Of a DNA stretch of 10,022 nucleotides, positions 1-6,496 are shown piece by piece. The stretch covers positions 1 to 10,022 of the forward strand of contig CAMLFI010000060.1 of NCBI GenBank assembly GCA_946479225.1. Direction: 5' to 3'. Every line of letters begins with the position of its first letter. The first letter of the stretch is position 1. Source of the stretch: an uncultured Mucilaginibacter sp. (lineage in GTDB: Bacteria > Bacteroidota > Bacteroidia > Sphingobacteriales > Sphingobacteriaceae). The translations under genes and the position numbers were made by a program. The notes below the pieces were generated by a model that saw only the letters and a program-made list of their open reading frames with translations, searched no databases and was not told where the DNA came from.

Positions 1-815
1 GCAGGGTTTTTGCTGCTTGTGCTTGCCCAAAGTAAACGTTGTGGCTGTGCGCCTTTGGCAGCTAATTTTTCCCAACGTTCGCCGCTGAATACGCGTTTGT
101 AAATTTCGTAAGCTTTTTTTGCTGATGCGATAGCAACTTCGCCTTTGTACTCGCCCAGGCCCTTTGCGTCTAACAATGGATCAACCAAAACGTCAATACG
201 GCTCAAAAAGAAGCTCGCTACTGATGATATGTGTGAAATGTTATGACCTGCAGCCAAGTGCTCTTCTAAGCCTTGTATGTAGGCATTAGCTACTTCTTCG
301 TAACGTGGTAAACCGAACAACAAAGTAACGTTGATGTTGATACCTTGCGCGATTGATTTGCGGATAGCATCTAAACCCGGTTGTGTACCAGGGATCTTGA
401 TCATTACGTTCTCGCGGTCAACTTGTTTCCAAAGTAATTTAGCTTGCTCAAAAGTCTCTTCGCCTTTTAATGCTAAGAACGGAGATACCTCTAAAGAAAC
501 ATAACCATCAACTTTATTGCTTTCTACGTAAAGATCTTTAAACAGATCGCAAGCAGTTTGAATGTCTTTTATAGCTAAACCGAAGAAAACCTCTTCAGTG
601 GTTTTTTTTCCGTCAGATAGCTCAGCAATATCACCATCGTACATATCGCTGCTGCTGATGGCTTTTTCAAAAATGGCAGGGTTTGAAGTTACACCTCTAA
701 CACCGTCATTATCAATTAATGATTGTAATCTGCCGTCGCCAATAAAGCCACGGTCAATAAAGTCCAGCCATATGCTTTGGCCGAAACTGTGTATTTTTTT
801 TACGTTATTTTCCAT
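1..815 (-). CDS. tal: Transaldolase, C-terminus cut off by window edge
   Basis: Transaldolase moves a dihydroxyacetone unit between sugar phosphates (sedoheptulose-7-P plus glyceraldehyde-3-P to erythrose-4-P plus fructose-6-P) in the cytoplasmic non-oxidative pentose phosphate pathway. The frame opens at an ATG (813-815) and runs 271 codons to the left edge without a stop. The N-terminus begins MENNVKKIHSFGQSIWLDFI; GVTSNPAIFEKAI follows at residues 41-53. VMIKIPGT (137-144) carries the Schiff-base lysine K140. NVTLLF (162-167) and SFFLSRID (201-208) are further family signatures. The sequence resembles the long transaldolases (about 370 residues), so roughly the last 100 residues should lie outside; a fused downstream domain cannot be excluded. 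It is the last visible gene of the minus-strand operon, 103 bp after rpiA. No strong promoter was seen in that gap. Identification is secure from motifs. Confidence 0.95.
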   Translation of the reverse strand, partial: MENNVKKIHSFGQSIWLDFIDRGFIGDGRLQSLIDNDGVRGVTSNPAIFEKAISSSDMYDGDIAELSDGKKTTEEVFFGLAIKDIQTACDLFKDLYVESNKVDGYVSLEVSPFLALKGEETFEQAKLLWKQVDRENVMIKIPGTQPGLDAIRKSIAQGININVTLLFGLPRYEEVANAYIQGLEEHLAAGHNISHISSVASFFLSRIDVLVDPLLDAKGLGEYKGEVAIASAKKAYEIYKRVFSGERWEKLAAKGAQPQRLLWASTSSKNP

Positions 816-886
816 TATTTACTATGTTTTTATTTAATCAATTGGTTTATAAAACCGTCAATAAGCGTACCGCAATGGCGCCACAT

Positions 887-911
887 AAGTCATCTTCTTT
901 AAAGATGACTT
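887..911 (-). other. Hairpin in the rpiA-tal spacer
   Basis: A perfect 10-bp inverted repeat (AAGTCATCTT at 887-896, AAGATGACTT at 902-911) encloses a 5-nt loop. It lies 7 nt downstream of the rpiA stop codon. No U-run follows on the minus strand, so it does not look like a standard intrinsic terminator. An RNA-processing or 3'-end stabilising stem, or a weak attenuator before tal, is possible. The inverted repeat is directly visible; the role is inferred. Confidence 0.55.
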
Positions 912-918
912 TAATTTG

Positions 919-1617
919 TTACGCCACTAATATCTCGGCGGGCTGATTCTGAAAAAGTCCGCTTTCAATAACACCGGCAATGCATTTAATTTTAAACTCC
1001 ATGTCCACATCAATATGCTCAAACCTTACATCAAGTATCAGGTTGCCGTTTTCTGATATGATAGGGCCATCTTTACCTGTAGCAGGGCGTAACACAATTT
1101 CGGTAGCGCCAAGCTTTTTAAGGCCGGCTTCTGCCACCATTAATGCAGCAGGAAAAACTTCAACCGGAACCGGGAACTTTGAACCTATTTTATCAACTAA
1201 TTTACTGTCATCAACAATAATATAGTTGCGTGCGCTGGCTGTCATTATCAGCTTCTCTTTAAACATGGCACCGCCACGGCCTTTAATTAAGTGCTTGTTA
1301 GGGTCAACCTCATCTGCACCATCAAAATACCAGTCGGGCCGGTACTCAAACAGCGACGTTGTTGGAATACCCAGTTTGCTGCATGTTAGCGCAATTTCAA
1401 CCGAGGTTGGTATAGCTAGAACGTTCAGTTTTTCGGCCTTTATTTTTTCACCGATTGCCAGTAGCGCCAGATACGACGTTGAACCGGAACCAACGCCGAT
1501 AATGTCGCCATCTTTTACCTTGGCGGCAATCTGGTCGGCTACCTTTTGCTTGCTTTCGCGATTGCTTATGGTGGCGTTCCAGGCCAGATTTTTTAGTATG
1601 TCGCTATTCCAATCCAT
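919..1617 (-). CDS. rpiA: Ribose-5-phosphate isomerase A
   Basis: RpiA interconverts ribose-5-phosphate and ribulose-5-phosphate in the cytoplasm, feeding the transketolase encoded just upstream. Counting from the ATG at 1617, the protein is 232 residues, normal for the family. GVGSGST (41-47) is the phosphate-binding loop. DGADEVD (99-105) holds the active-site aspartates D99 and D102. KGRGGA (112-117) gives K112, and E121 matches the catalytic glutamate; this spacing equals that of the E. coli residues D81, D84, K94 and E103. An in-frame TTG at 1632 would add five residues, but it lies inside a repeat element, so I prefer the ATG beginning MDWNSD, which has an A-rich leader. The gene sits 85 bp after tkt and 103 bp before tal, all on one strand. 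It is probably cotranscribed with tkt. Confidence 0.95.
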   Translation of the reverse strand: MDWNSDILKNLAWNATISNRESKQKVADQIAAKVKDGDIIGVGSGSTSYLALLAIGEKIKAEKLNVLAIPTSVEIALTCSKLGIPTTSLFEYRPDWYFDGADEVDPNKHLIKGRGGAMFKEKLIMTASARNYIIVDDSKLVDKIGSKFPVPVEVFPAALMVAEAGLKKLGATEIVLRPATGKDGPIISENGNLILDVRFEHIDVDMEFKIKCIAGVIESGLFQNQPAEILVA

Positions 1618-1623
1618 TTTTTT

Positions 1624-1697
1624 AAGAGTCAAGAATCAAGAGCCAGGAATCAAGAGACGACCGGCAAAAATGTCTTGGCTCTTGATTCTTGACTCTT
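1624..1697. repeat. Inverted pair of degenerate heptamer arrays
   Basis: Two perfectly complementary 22-nt arms lie at 1624-1645 and 1676-1697, with a 30-nt spacer. The left arm is built of 7-bp units: AGAGTCA, AGAATCA, AGAGCCA, continuing less perfectly as GGAATCA and AGAGACG to 1659. The right arm is the same series on the other strand and also continues outward in degenerate form. The element fills almost the whole tkt-rpiA gap and ends 6 nt before the rpiA ATG. In the minus-strand transcript it would form a long stem, but no U-run follows on either strand, so it is not a typical terminator. It may be a copy of a dispersed palindromic or heptamer repeat family; this cannot be tested within the window. 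Confidence 0.8.
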
Positions 1698-1702
1698 GTG
1701 TC

Positions 1703-3700
1703 TTACAACAGTGCTTTCGCTTTTTTAACCGCGTTATCTACAGTAAAGCCGAAGAATTTATAAAGTTCGTCTGCCGGAGCTGACTCGCCAAATGTTTCCA
1801 TGGCTAAAATATCACCTTCATCGGTAACATATTTATGCCAGCCCATTGGTGAAGCCATTTCAATAGCTAAACGTTTTTTCAATGTTTTAGGGAACACGCT
1901 TTCTTTGTAAGCAGCGTCTTGTTTCTCAAACAACTCCCATGATGGCATACTTACCACACGTGAAGCGATACCTTCTTCGGCTAACTTAGCTTGCGTATCC
2001 ATTGCCAATGCAACTTCAGAGCCTGTTGCGATCAAGATCAATTGAGCGTTTTCAGCATCAGAAAGCACGTAAGCGCCTTTTTCAAGGTTTGATGCCTTAG
2101 CATATTTATCCTGATCTAAAACGGGTAATGCCTGGCGGGTGAAGATCAATACAGTTGGGCCACCTTTTTTCTCAACGGCAACGCGCCATGCATGTGCAGT
2201 TTCGTTAGCGTCAGCCGGGCGAATGATAGTTACGTTAGGAATAGAGCGCAAAGAAGCTAATTGCTCAATTGGCTGGTGGGTGGTACCATCCTCGCCTAAA
2301 CCTATACTATCATGGGTATAAACAAATATCGGGCTTATCTTCATAATGGCAGCCAAACGGATCGGCGGGCGCATATACTCAGAGAACATCAGGAAGGTAG
2401 CACCGAAAGGCTTAATACCCTTGGTCAATGCCAAACCGTTCAATGCAGAACCCATAGCATGCTCGCGGATCCCAAAGTGGAAGTTGCGACCGGTACGGTC
2501 TTCAGATGTAAATGAAGTTGATTCTTTTAAAGTAGTTTCTGTTGATGGAGCTAAATCTGCTGCACCACCAATCAGGTTAGGGAAGCTGCCGGCAATAGCA
2601 TTCAATACTTTGCCTGACGCCTGGCGGGTAGCTAATTTAGTGCCGCCGGCAAATACAGGTAATTTATCTAACCAGCCTGCAGGTAATTTATCAGCCGCAG
2701 CATCTTCATACTCAGCTGCTAATTCAGGGAATTTAGCTGCGTAATCAGCAAATAATTTTTTCCAGCTTTCTTCAACAGCTATGCCTCTTGCACCAATTTT
2801 ACCGTAATATTCAGTAACTTCTGCAGGTACGTTGAATGATTTTTCAGTATCGAAGCCGAAAAATTCTTTAACCAATTTGATCTCGTCAGCACCCAGCGGT
2901 GAACCGTGTGAACCTGCAGTACCCGATTTGTTAGGGCTACCATAAGCGATCAATGAGCGAACGCGAATCAATGATGGTTTTTGTTTCTCAGCTTTTGCGT
3001 TGGTTAATGCCAGTTGTAAAGCGTGGATATCATTTGCATCTTCAACAGCCTGTACATGCCAGCCGTATGAACGGAAACGAGCATCAACATCTTCGTTAAA
3101 AGTAATGTCTGTGCTGCCTTCTATTGATATCTTGTTATCATCATAAACATAAATAATGTTACCTAACTCCAGGTGGCCTGCTAATGAAGCAGCCTCGGCA
3201 GTAACACCTTCCATTAAGTCACCGTCTGAGCAGATAGCGTAAACATGGTAATCAAAAAGGTTAAAGCCTGGTTTGTTATAACGGGCAGCTAAGTGTTTTT
3301 GGCCGATAGCAAAACCAACACCGTTGGCGAAACCCTGACCCAAAGGACCGGTTGTAACGTCAACGCCCGGAGCCAAACCATATTCAGGGTGGCCCGCAGT
3401 TTTGCTGTGCAGCTGACGGAAATTTTTAATATCATCTAAAGAAAGATCATAACCTAACAGATGTAAAAAGCTGTACTGTAAAATACAAGCGTGACCTGCA
3501 GAAAGTATAAACCTGTCGCGGTTGGCCCAATCAGGGTTTTTAGGGTTAAAGTTGATAAACTCTTTCCATAATACGTGGCCTACAGGTGCAAGCGCCATGG
3601 CGGTACCCGGGTGGCCCGAATTGGCTTTCTGAACAGCATCAGCCGATAATATCCTTACGGTATCTATGGCTAATTTTTCAATGTTTTGATTTGAACTCAT
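1703..3700 (-). CDS. tkt: Transketolase
   Basis: Transketolase is a thiamine-diphosphate and Mg-dependent cytoplasmic enzyme that transfers two-carbon units between ketose and aldose phosphates. The 665-residue length is that of a full bacterial transketolase. SGHPG carries H30, GHACILQY H70 and GHPEYG H104; TTGPLGQG is at 116-123. The cofactor-binding segment is SDGDLMEG (158-165), followed by DDNKISIEG. AGSHGSPLG gives H265. The pyrimidine-domain signature FGIREHAMG contains the catalytic glutamate E413, and EDGTTHQP follows at 470-477. All expected active-site positions appear present. The start is an ATG at 3700, only 12 bp after the stop of the glucokinase-like gene, indicating cotranscription. 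Downstream, the inverted heptamer element separates it from rpiA. Confidence 0.97.
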   Translation of the reverse strand: MSSNQNIEKLAIDTVRILSADAVQKANSGHPGTAMALAPVGHVLWKEFINFNPKNPDWANRDRFILSAGHACILQYSFLHLLGYDLSLDDIKNFRQLHSKTAGHPEYGLAPGVDVTTGPLGQGFANGVGFAIGQKHLAARYNKPGFNLFDYHVYAICSDGDLMEGVTAEAASLAGHLELGNIIYVYDDNKISIEGSTDITFNEDVDARFRSYGWHVQAVEDANDIHALQLALTNAKAEKQKPSLIRVRSLIAYGSPNKSGTAGSHGSPLGADEIKLVKEFFGFDTEKSFNVPAEVTEYYGKIGARGIAVEESWKKLFADYAAKFPELAAEYEDAAADKLPAGWLDKLPVFAGGTKLATRQASGKVLNAIAGSFPNLIGGAADLAPSTETTLKESTSFTSEDRTGRNFHFGIREHAMGSALNGLALTKGIKPFGATFLMFSEYMRPPIRLAAIMKISPIFVYTHDSIGLGEDGTTHQPIEQLASLRSIPNVTIIRPADANETAHAWRVAVEKKGGPTVLIFTRQALPVLDQDKYAKASNLEKGAYVLSDAENAQLILIATGSEVALAMDTQAKLAEEGIASRVVSMPSWELFEKQDAAYKESVFPKTLKKRLAIEMASPMGWHKYVTDEGDILAMETFGESAPADELYKFFGFTVDNAVKKAKALL

Positions 3701-3712
3701 TTCTTTTTTTTA

Positions 3713-4465
3713 TTATTTATTGTCAGGTGATTTACTTTTTGATGGTTTGGCTTTTGCTTCGTTTGCCCAAAGTCTGGCACCGCCTTTTATGCCGTCCCGG
3801 TTGGATACTATGGTCATATTATCATCCAGCTTTATAGTAAGCAAACGCGAATTACCGCCGCCTATGTATAAATGATCATAATTGAACACAGTTTTTAAGG
3901 TTTTGAAAACACGTTTCATCCTTAGGTTCCATTTCTTTTTTCCTATTTTCTCCAGTTCTGCGTCGCCCATATAGGCGTCGTAGTCTTTTGTTTTTGTTAT
4001 GGGGTGGTGCGCTACTTCCAGGTGAGGCAGCAATACGCCATCAAGCACTAAAGCAGTACCAAAGCCTGTACCCAAAGTTACAACCATTTCAAGCCCTTTG
4101 CCTGCTGTAACGCCAAGGCCCTGCATATCGGCATCGTTAACTACGCGGGCCGGTTTGCCAAGCTCTTTTTCCAGGCGCTCGCCCAGTTTGTAGCCTTGCC
4201 AGGCCTTATCGTCAAGATTTGGAGCGGTACCTACTATGTTGTTGCGTACATAACCCGGAAAGCCAACAGAGATGCGATCAAACGAAATATCTTTGATCAG
4301 TTCTTTTATAGCTTTTATAATATTATCCGGATTGGCAGGCAGCGGGGTGTCAGTTTTTATATAGTCACTCAGCATATTGCCGTTTTTATCCAACACGGTG
4401 GCTTTAACATGGGAGCCGCCTATGTCAATGGCAAGAATTTTAAGCTGAGACGAGGTAGTCTTCAT
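3713..4465 (-). CDS. ppgK: ROK-family polyphosphate glucokinase-like sugar kinase
   Basis: Predicted cytoplasmic kinase making glucose-6-phosphate, with polyphosphate and/or ATP as phosphoryl donor. From the ATG at 4465 the protein has 250 residues, typical of PpgK. It starts with the phosphate-binding motif AIDIGGSHVKATVLD (12-26). VGFPGYV lies at 67-73. VVNDADMQGLG (108-118) has the likely catalytic aspartate D111. LGTGFGTALV (131-140) is the second phosphate loop, and YIGGGNSRLL occurs near 200-209. The CxCGxxGC zinc motif of many ROK glucokinases is absent, as in PpgK proteins. The tail (236-250) is lysine- and serine-rich. The frame stays open upstream to 4621, but that extension is low-complexity, unlike the family, and covers the predicted promoter. 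First gene of the pentose phosphate operon, 12 bp before tkt. The family is clear; the phosphoryl donor and exact sugar are not. Confidence 0.83.
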   Translation of the reverse strand: MKTTSSQLKILAIDIGGSHVKATVLDKNGNMLSDYIKTDTPLPANPDNIIKAIKELIKDISFDRISVGFPGYVRNNIVGTAPNLDDKAWQGYKLGERLEKELGKPARVVNDADMQGLGVTAGKGLEMVVTLGTGFGTALVLDGVLLPHLEVAHHPITKTKDYDAYMGDAELEKIGKKKWNLRMKRVFKTLKTVFNYDHLYIGGGNSRLLTIKLDDNMTIVSNRDGIKGGARLWANEAKAKPSKSKSPDNK

Positions 4466-4479
4466 AACTGTACGGAAGG

Positions 4480-4513
4480 CAAAAGTAACATGTATTTTGT
4501 TAATATGTAACAA
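4480..4513 (-). promoter_or_regulatory. Candidate Bacteroidota-type promoter of the glucokinase-tkt operon
   Basis: Read on the minus strand, TACTTTTG (4487-4480) fits the Bacteroidota -7 consensus TAnnTTTG exactly and lies 14 nt before the ATG at 4465. A TTG (4513-4511) sits 23 nt further upstream, a somewhat long spacing for the -33 TTTG element. The position gives a very short leader and argues against a start codon further upstream. Seen by motif match only. Confidence 0.5.
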
Positions 4514-4800
4514 TCTTAACGTCAATAAATCATCACCTCCGCCAAATAATTTTGTTAAATCGTTTTTCTGATACCGTGGGGGCACTTTTTTGAGAAAAAA
4601 ACATTGAAATTTTTTTTTCAAAAGGCGAAAAATAATTATGAATTTGGTCTAAAAAGTGCCTTTGCAATCGATAACATAGGCATAAAAGTATGTTTTAGAT
4701 CATAAAAAAACGAAAGCGTACATTGTACACACTCAGACTTTGTTTTTACCGCGCATAATGCGGCACTAATTACCGTGTAAATTCAGGTTAAAACGGCCTC

Positions 4801-4840
4801 TAAAAAATAAAGCCTCCCCGTGGGAGAGGGAGGCTTTGCA
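4801..4840 (-). terminator. Intrinsic terminator of the response regulator gene
   Basis: Perfect 10-bp arms AAAGCCTCCC (4809-4818) and GGGAGGCTTT (4828-4837) enclose a 9-nt loop. On the minus strand the stem is followed directly by ATTTTTTA. The stem starts 66 nt beyond the regulator's stop codon, which fits a Rho-independent terminator and separates the regulator from the glucokinase operon. Confidence 0.85.
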
Positions 4841-4903
4841 GGGTCGGGTGTTACTTTAAAACAACAACCCGGTATTAAATTAAGATCAGCTAATTTTTGC
4901 TTG

Positions 4904-5575
4904 TTAGGCGAACCATTTTTTATGTATGGCCAGTTTAATTGCCGATGCTTTGTTAGAAACGTGCAGCTTCTCATAAATGTTAGCCGTATGCTTGCGCACC
5001 GTATGCGGACTTATAAACAGGCGTTCGCCTATTTGCTGATAGTTTAAGCCATCAACAATTCTTTGCAGTATTTCAATTTCGCGGGCCGATAGCAGGCTGT
5101 CGGCCTGGTCCGCTTTGCTTTCTTCTACGGGTTTATCTGTATTTCGTAAAAGCACCAATGCCTTTTGCGCTATGCGTGGCGACATTGGCACGCCGCCCTC
5201 AAATACAACTTCGGTTATGGCTCTTAAAATATTTACAGGTTTTTCATCTTTTAATAAATATCCGCAGGCTCCCGCCTTTATGGCTTCAAACAATTTATCA
5301 TCATTATCAAAAACCGTCAGCATGAGGCACAGCACATCGGGGTAGATCTCTTTGGTGATAGCTACTGCTTCAATGCCGTCAAGCACGGGCATTTCAATGT
5401 CCATTACCACCACCTGTGGCCGCTGATGAGGCTGCAGGGCTTTCATTTTTGTCAGATACTCATCGCCGTCCGCAGCAACTATGCCTATTTCCAGTTCTTC
5501 GTAATATGACAACTGTTCAAACAGCGTTGTGCGCATCAGGCGCTTATCATCAACTATCGCTATGCGAATACCCAT
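4904..5575 (-). CDS. NarL/FixJ-family response regulator
   Basis: Two-component response regulator of 223 residues: an N-terminal receiver and a C-terminal LuxR-type DNA-binding domain, acting in the cytoplasm on DNA. The receiver has the acidic pair D9/D10, the phosphoacceptor D59 in VVVMDIEMPVLDG, T87 and K109 in GYLLKDEKP. The DNA-binding part (about 160-220) contains LSAREIEILQRIVDGLNYQQIGERLF in two adjoining pieces and the recognition helix SPHTVRKHTANIYEKL. Such regulators usually pair with HisKA_3 histidine kinases, exactly the type encoded at 6497 and 8515 on the opposite strand. It is the only response regulator in the window, so it is the natural candidate partner of both kinases. 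A promoter-like pair lies just upstream and a strong terminator downstream, suggesting a monocistronic gene. Its target genes are unknown. Confidence 0.94.
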   Translation of the reverse strand: MGIRIAIVDDKRLMRTTLFEQLSYYEELEIGIVAADGDEYLTKMKALQPHQRPQVVVMDIEMPVLDGIEAVAITKEIYPDVLCLMLTVFDNDDKLFEAIKAGACGYLLKDEKPVNILRAITEVVFEGGVPMSPRIAQKALVLLRNTDKPVEESKADQADSLLSAREIEILQRIVDGLNYQQIGERLFISPHTVRKHTANIYEKLHVSNKASAIKLAIHKKWFA

Positions 5576-5604
5576 TGCAGTAATGTTTTGGCTAATAAAT
5601 TACA

Positions 5605-5634
5605 TAAACTTAAGCTATTTTTTTAATCTGCAAA
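5605..5634 (-). promoter_or_regulatory. Candidate promoter of the response regulator gene
   Basis: On the minus strand, TTTG (5634-5631) is followed after 18 nt by TAAGTTTA (5612-5605), which matches the Bacteroidota -7 consensus TAnnTTTG in all but the last base. It lies 29 nt before the regulator's ATG. The -33 element touches the foot of the preceding hairpin. Motif match only. Confidence 0.45.
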
Positions 5635-5658
5635 AGGCTGCACCATTGGTGCAGCCTT
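5630..5658 (-). terminator. Hairpin downstream of the outer-membrane protein gene, probable terminator
   Basis: AAGGCTGCACCA (5634-5645) and its exact complement (5647-5658) surround a single base, so the structure is probably a stem of about 10 bp with a 5-nt loop. On the minus strand only a run of four T follows, so termination may be partial. It lies about 100 nt past the stop of the outer-membrane protein gene. Leaky readthrough into the response regulator gene is possible. Confidence 0.6.
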
Positions 5659-5757
5659 AACACCGTACACAACCCCTATAGCATGGTAGCGGTGCTTAGC
5701 CGGGCTTGAGTAGCCTTAGACTATTGCAACCGGGAAAATCCGGGTGCGCTGGCAGGT

Positions 5758-6282
5758 TTAGAAATTAAAACCTATGCGCAATCCGATAAAGCCTGAACCG
5801 CTATAACCTTCGTAACGTATGCTTGGATCAAACCCACCTAAATGAGCGCCAACACCTACTGAATAGGTAAAAGACGAGGTGCTAACTGATGACAAGCTAC
5901 CAGAACCTGTACTTGGAATGTAAGTGCGTGCCATAGTCATACCAGCTTCGCCTAAACCATATAGTGTTTCGCCAAGCATGTGTTTGTAACCAGCCTTAAT
6001 AGGAATATTAATCTGCGCTTTAGTATTAACACCAGAAAAGCTTTTTGGAATAAAAGCTATGACACCTGTTGTTGCAGTAAAAGCACTTGTTTCATCAAGG
6101 GCAATTGCTACACGGAAGGTTGCGCCTGCGCCAACATTATAAGCATTAGCAGTTGCACCTACAGGCAACGCACCTTCAAGACCAAGGCCGATACGTACTT
6201 TTTTGTAATCGCTTTGTGCAAACATTTTTGTAGTGCCCAGGGCAATCATCATCATTAAAATAAATGTAAATTTTGTTTTCAT
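5758..6282 (-). CDS. Small outer-membrane beta-barrel protein
   Basis: A 174-residue exported protein of unknown specific function. Residues 1-22 form a signal peptide (positive MKTK, hydrophobic core, cleavage expected after FA before Q23). The mature part is rich in Gly, Ser and Thr, with alternating hydrophobic segments such as VRIGLGLEGALPVG, FRVAIALDE, INIPIKAGYKHML, FTYSVGVGAHLG and FIGLRIGFNF. The C-terminal phenylalanine is the usual outer-membrane barrel signature. Length and pattern suggest a barrel of about eight strands, like the OmpA-type or OMP_b-brl families of Bacteroidota. It lies between the response regulator (same strand) and the first kinase (divergent), so it may be a regulated target of the two-component system or a partner sensing envelope state; this is inference from position. 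No enzymatic motif was seen. Confidence 0.8.
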   Translation of the reverse strand: MKTKFTFILMMMIALGTTKMFAQSDYKKVRIGLGLEGALPVGATANAYNVGAGATFRVAIALDETSAFTATTGVIAFIPKSFSGVNTKAQINIPIKAGYKHMLGETLYGLGEAGMTMARTYIPSTGSGSLSSVSTSSFTYSVGVGAHLGGFDPSIRYEGYSGSGFIGLRIGFNF

Positions 6283-6496
6283 TGTAATTGGTTTTTTGAG
6301 TGAATGAATAGTTTAAATTAATTAGTGGTTGATGGTGCTAAGTTGAGGTTATCGCAGGCGGGCATCAATAACACATTTGTGGTATTTTGAGACAAGAACA
6401 CCAAATTTTTATAACTTAGTCTGAATTATAACCCTAATAACTAACTATTAACCCCTTTTTGCGGCTGGCAGGCGGTGCTGACCTGCGTTATAAACC
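6283..6496. promoter_or_regulatory. Divergent spacer between outer-membrane protein and kinase genes
   Basis: This 214-bp A/T-rich spacer must hold the promoters of the leftward barrel gene and the rightward kinase gene. I found no full TTTG/TAnnTTTG pair on either strand. A short dyad (GCAGG at 6468-6472, CCTGC at 6482-6486) lies just before the kinase start. It is a plausible site for the neighbouring regulator, but no operator could be assigned. Confidence 0.4.

Larger units (their letters stand above)
4466..4903. other. 438-bp gene-free stretch between glucokinase gene and response regulator
   Basis: No convincing coding frame was found on either strand. The stretch holds the probable glucokinase promoter next to its right-hand gene start, an A/T-rich zone with long T and A runs (about 4585-4625), a perfect 10-bp inverted repeat with widely spaced arms (GGCACTTTTT at 4581-4590, AAAAAGTGCC at 4651-4660), a short palindrome GTACATTGTAC (4718-4728), and the terminator of the response regulator gene (4801-4840). 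Otherwise it appears to be leader and spacer DNA. Confidence 0.6.

Noticed and set aside
1618..1632. TTG start adding five residues to RpiA
   Set aside because: The TTG lies inside the heptamer repeat element; the ATG at 1617 gives a normal family start.
1624..1697. Inverted element as an intrinsic terminator or CRISPR-like array
   Set aside because: No U-run on either strand, and the units are adjoining heptamers without unique spacers.
1226..1783. Open frame of 185 codons on the plus strand across rpiA and the tkt end
   Set aside because: It runs through the repeat element and antisense to two clear enzymes, with no family resemblance.
2346..2744. Open frame of 132 codons on the plus strand inside tkt
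   Set aside because: It is fully antisense to a well-supported transketolase and shows no recognisable domain; it arises from the codon pattern of tkt.
4466..4621. N-terminal extension of the glucokinase-like protein by 52 codons
   Set aside because: The extension is unlike the family, low in complexity, and contains the predicted promoter; the phosphate-binding motif follows the ATG at 4465 at the usual distance.
4718..4728. Palindrome GTACATTGTAC as an operator
   Set aside because: It is short, isolated and in an A/T-rich spacer; chance occurrence is likely and nothing ties it to a regulator.
4783..5047. Short open frames on both strands over the terminator and the end of the regulator gene
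   Set aside because: They span a strong terminator hairpin or overlap the regulator in another frame and have no coding signature.
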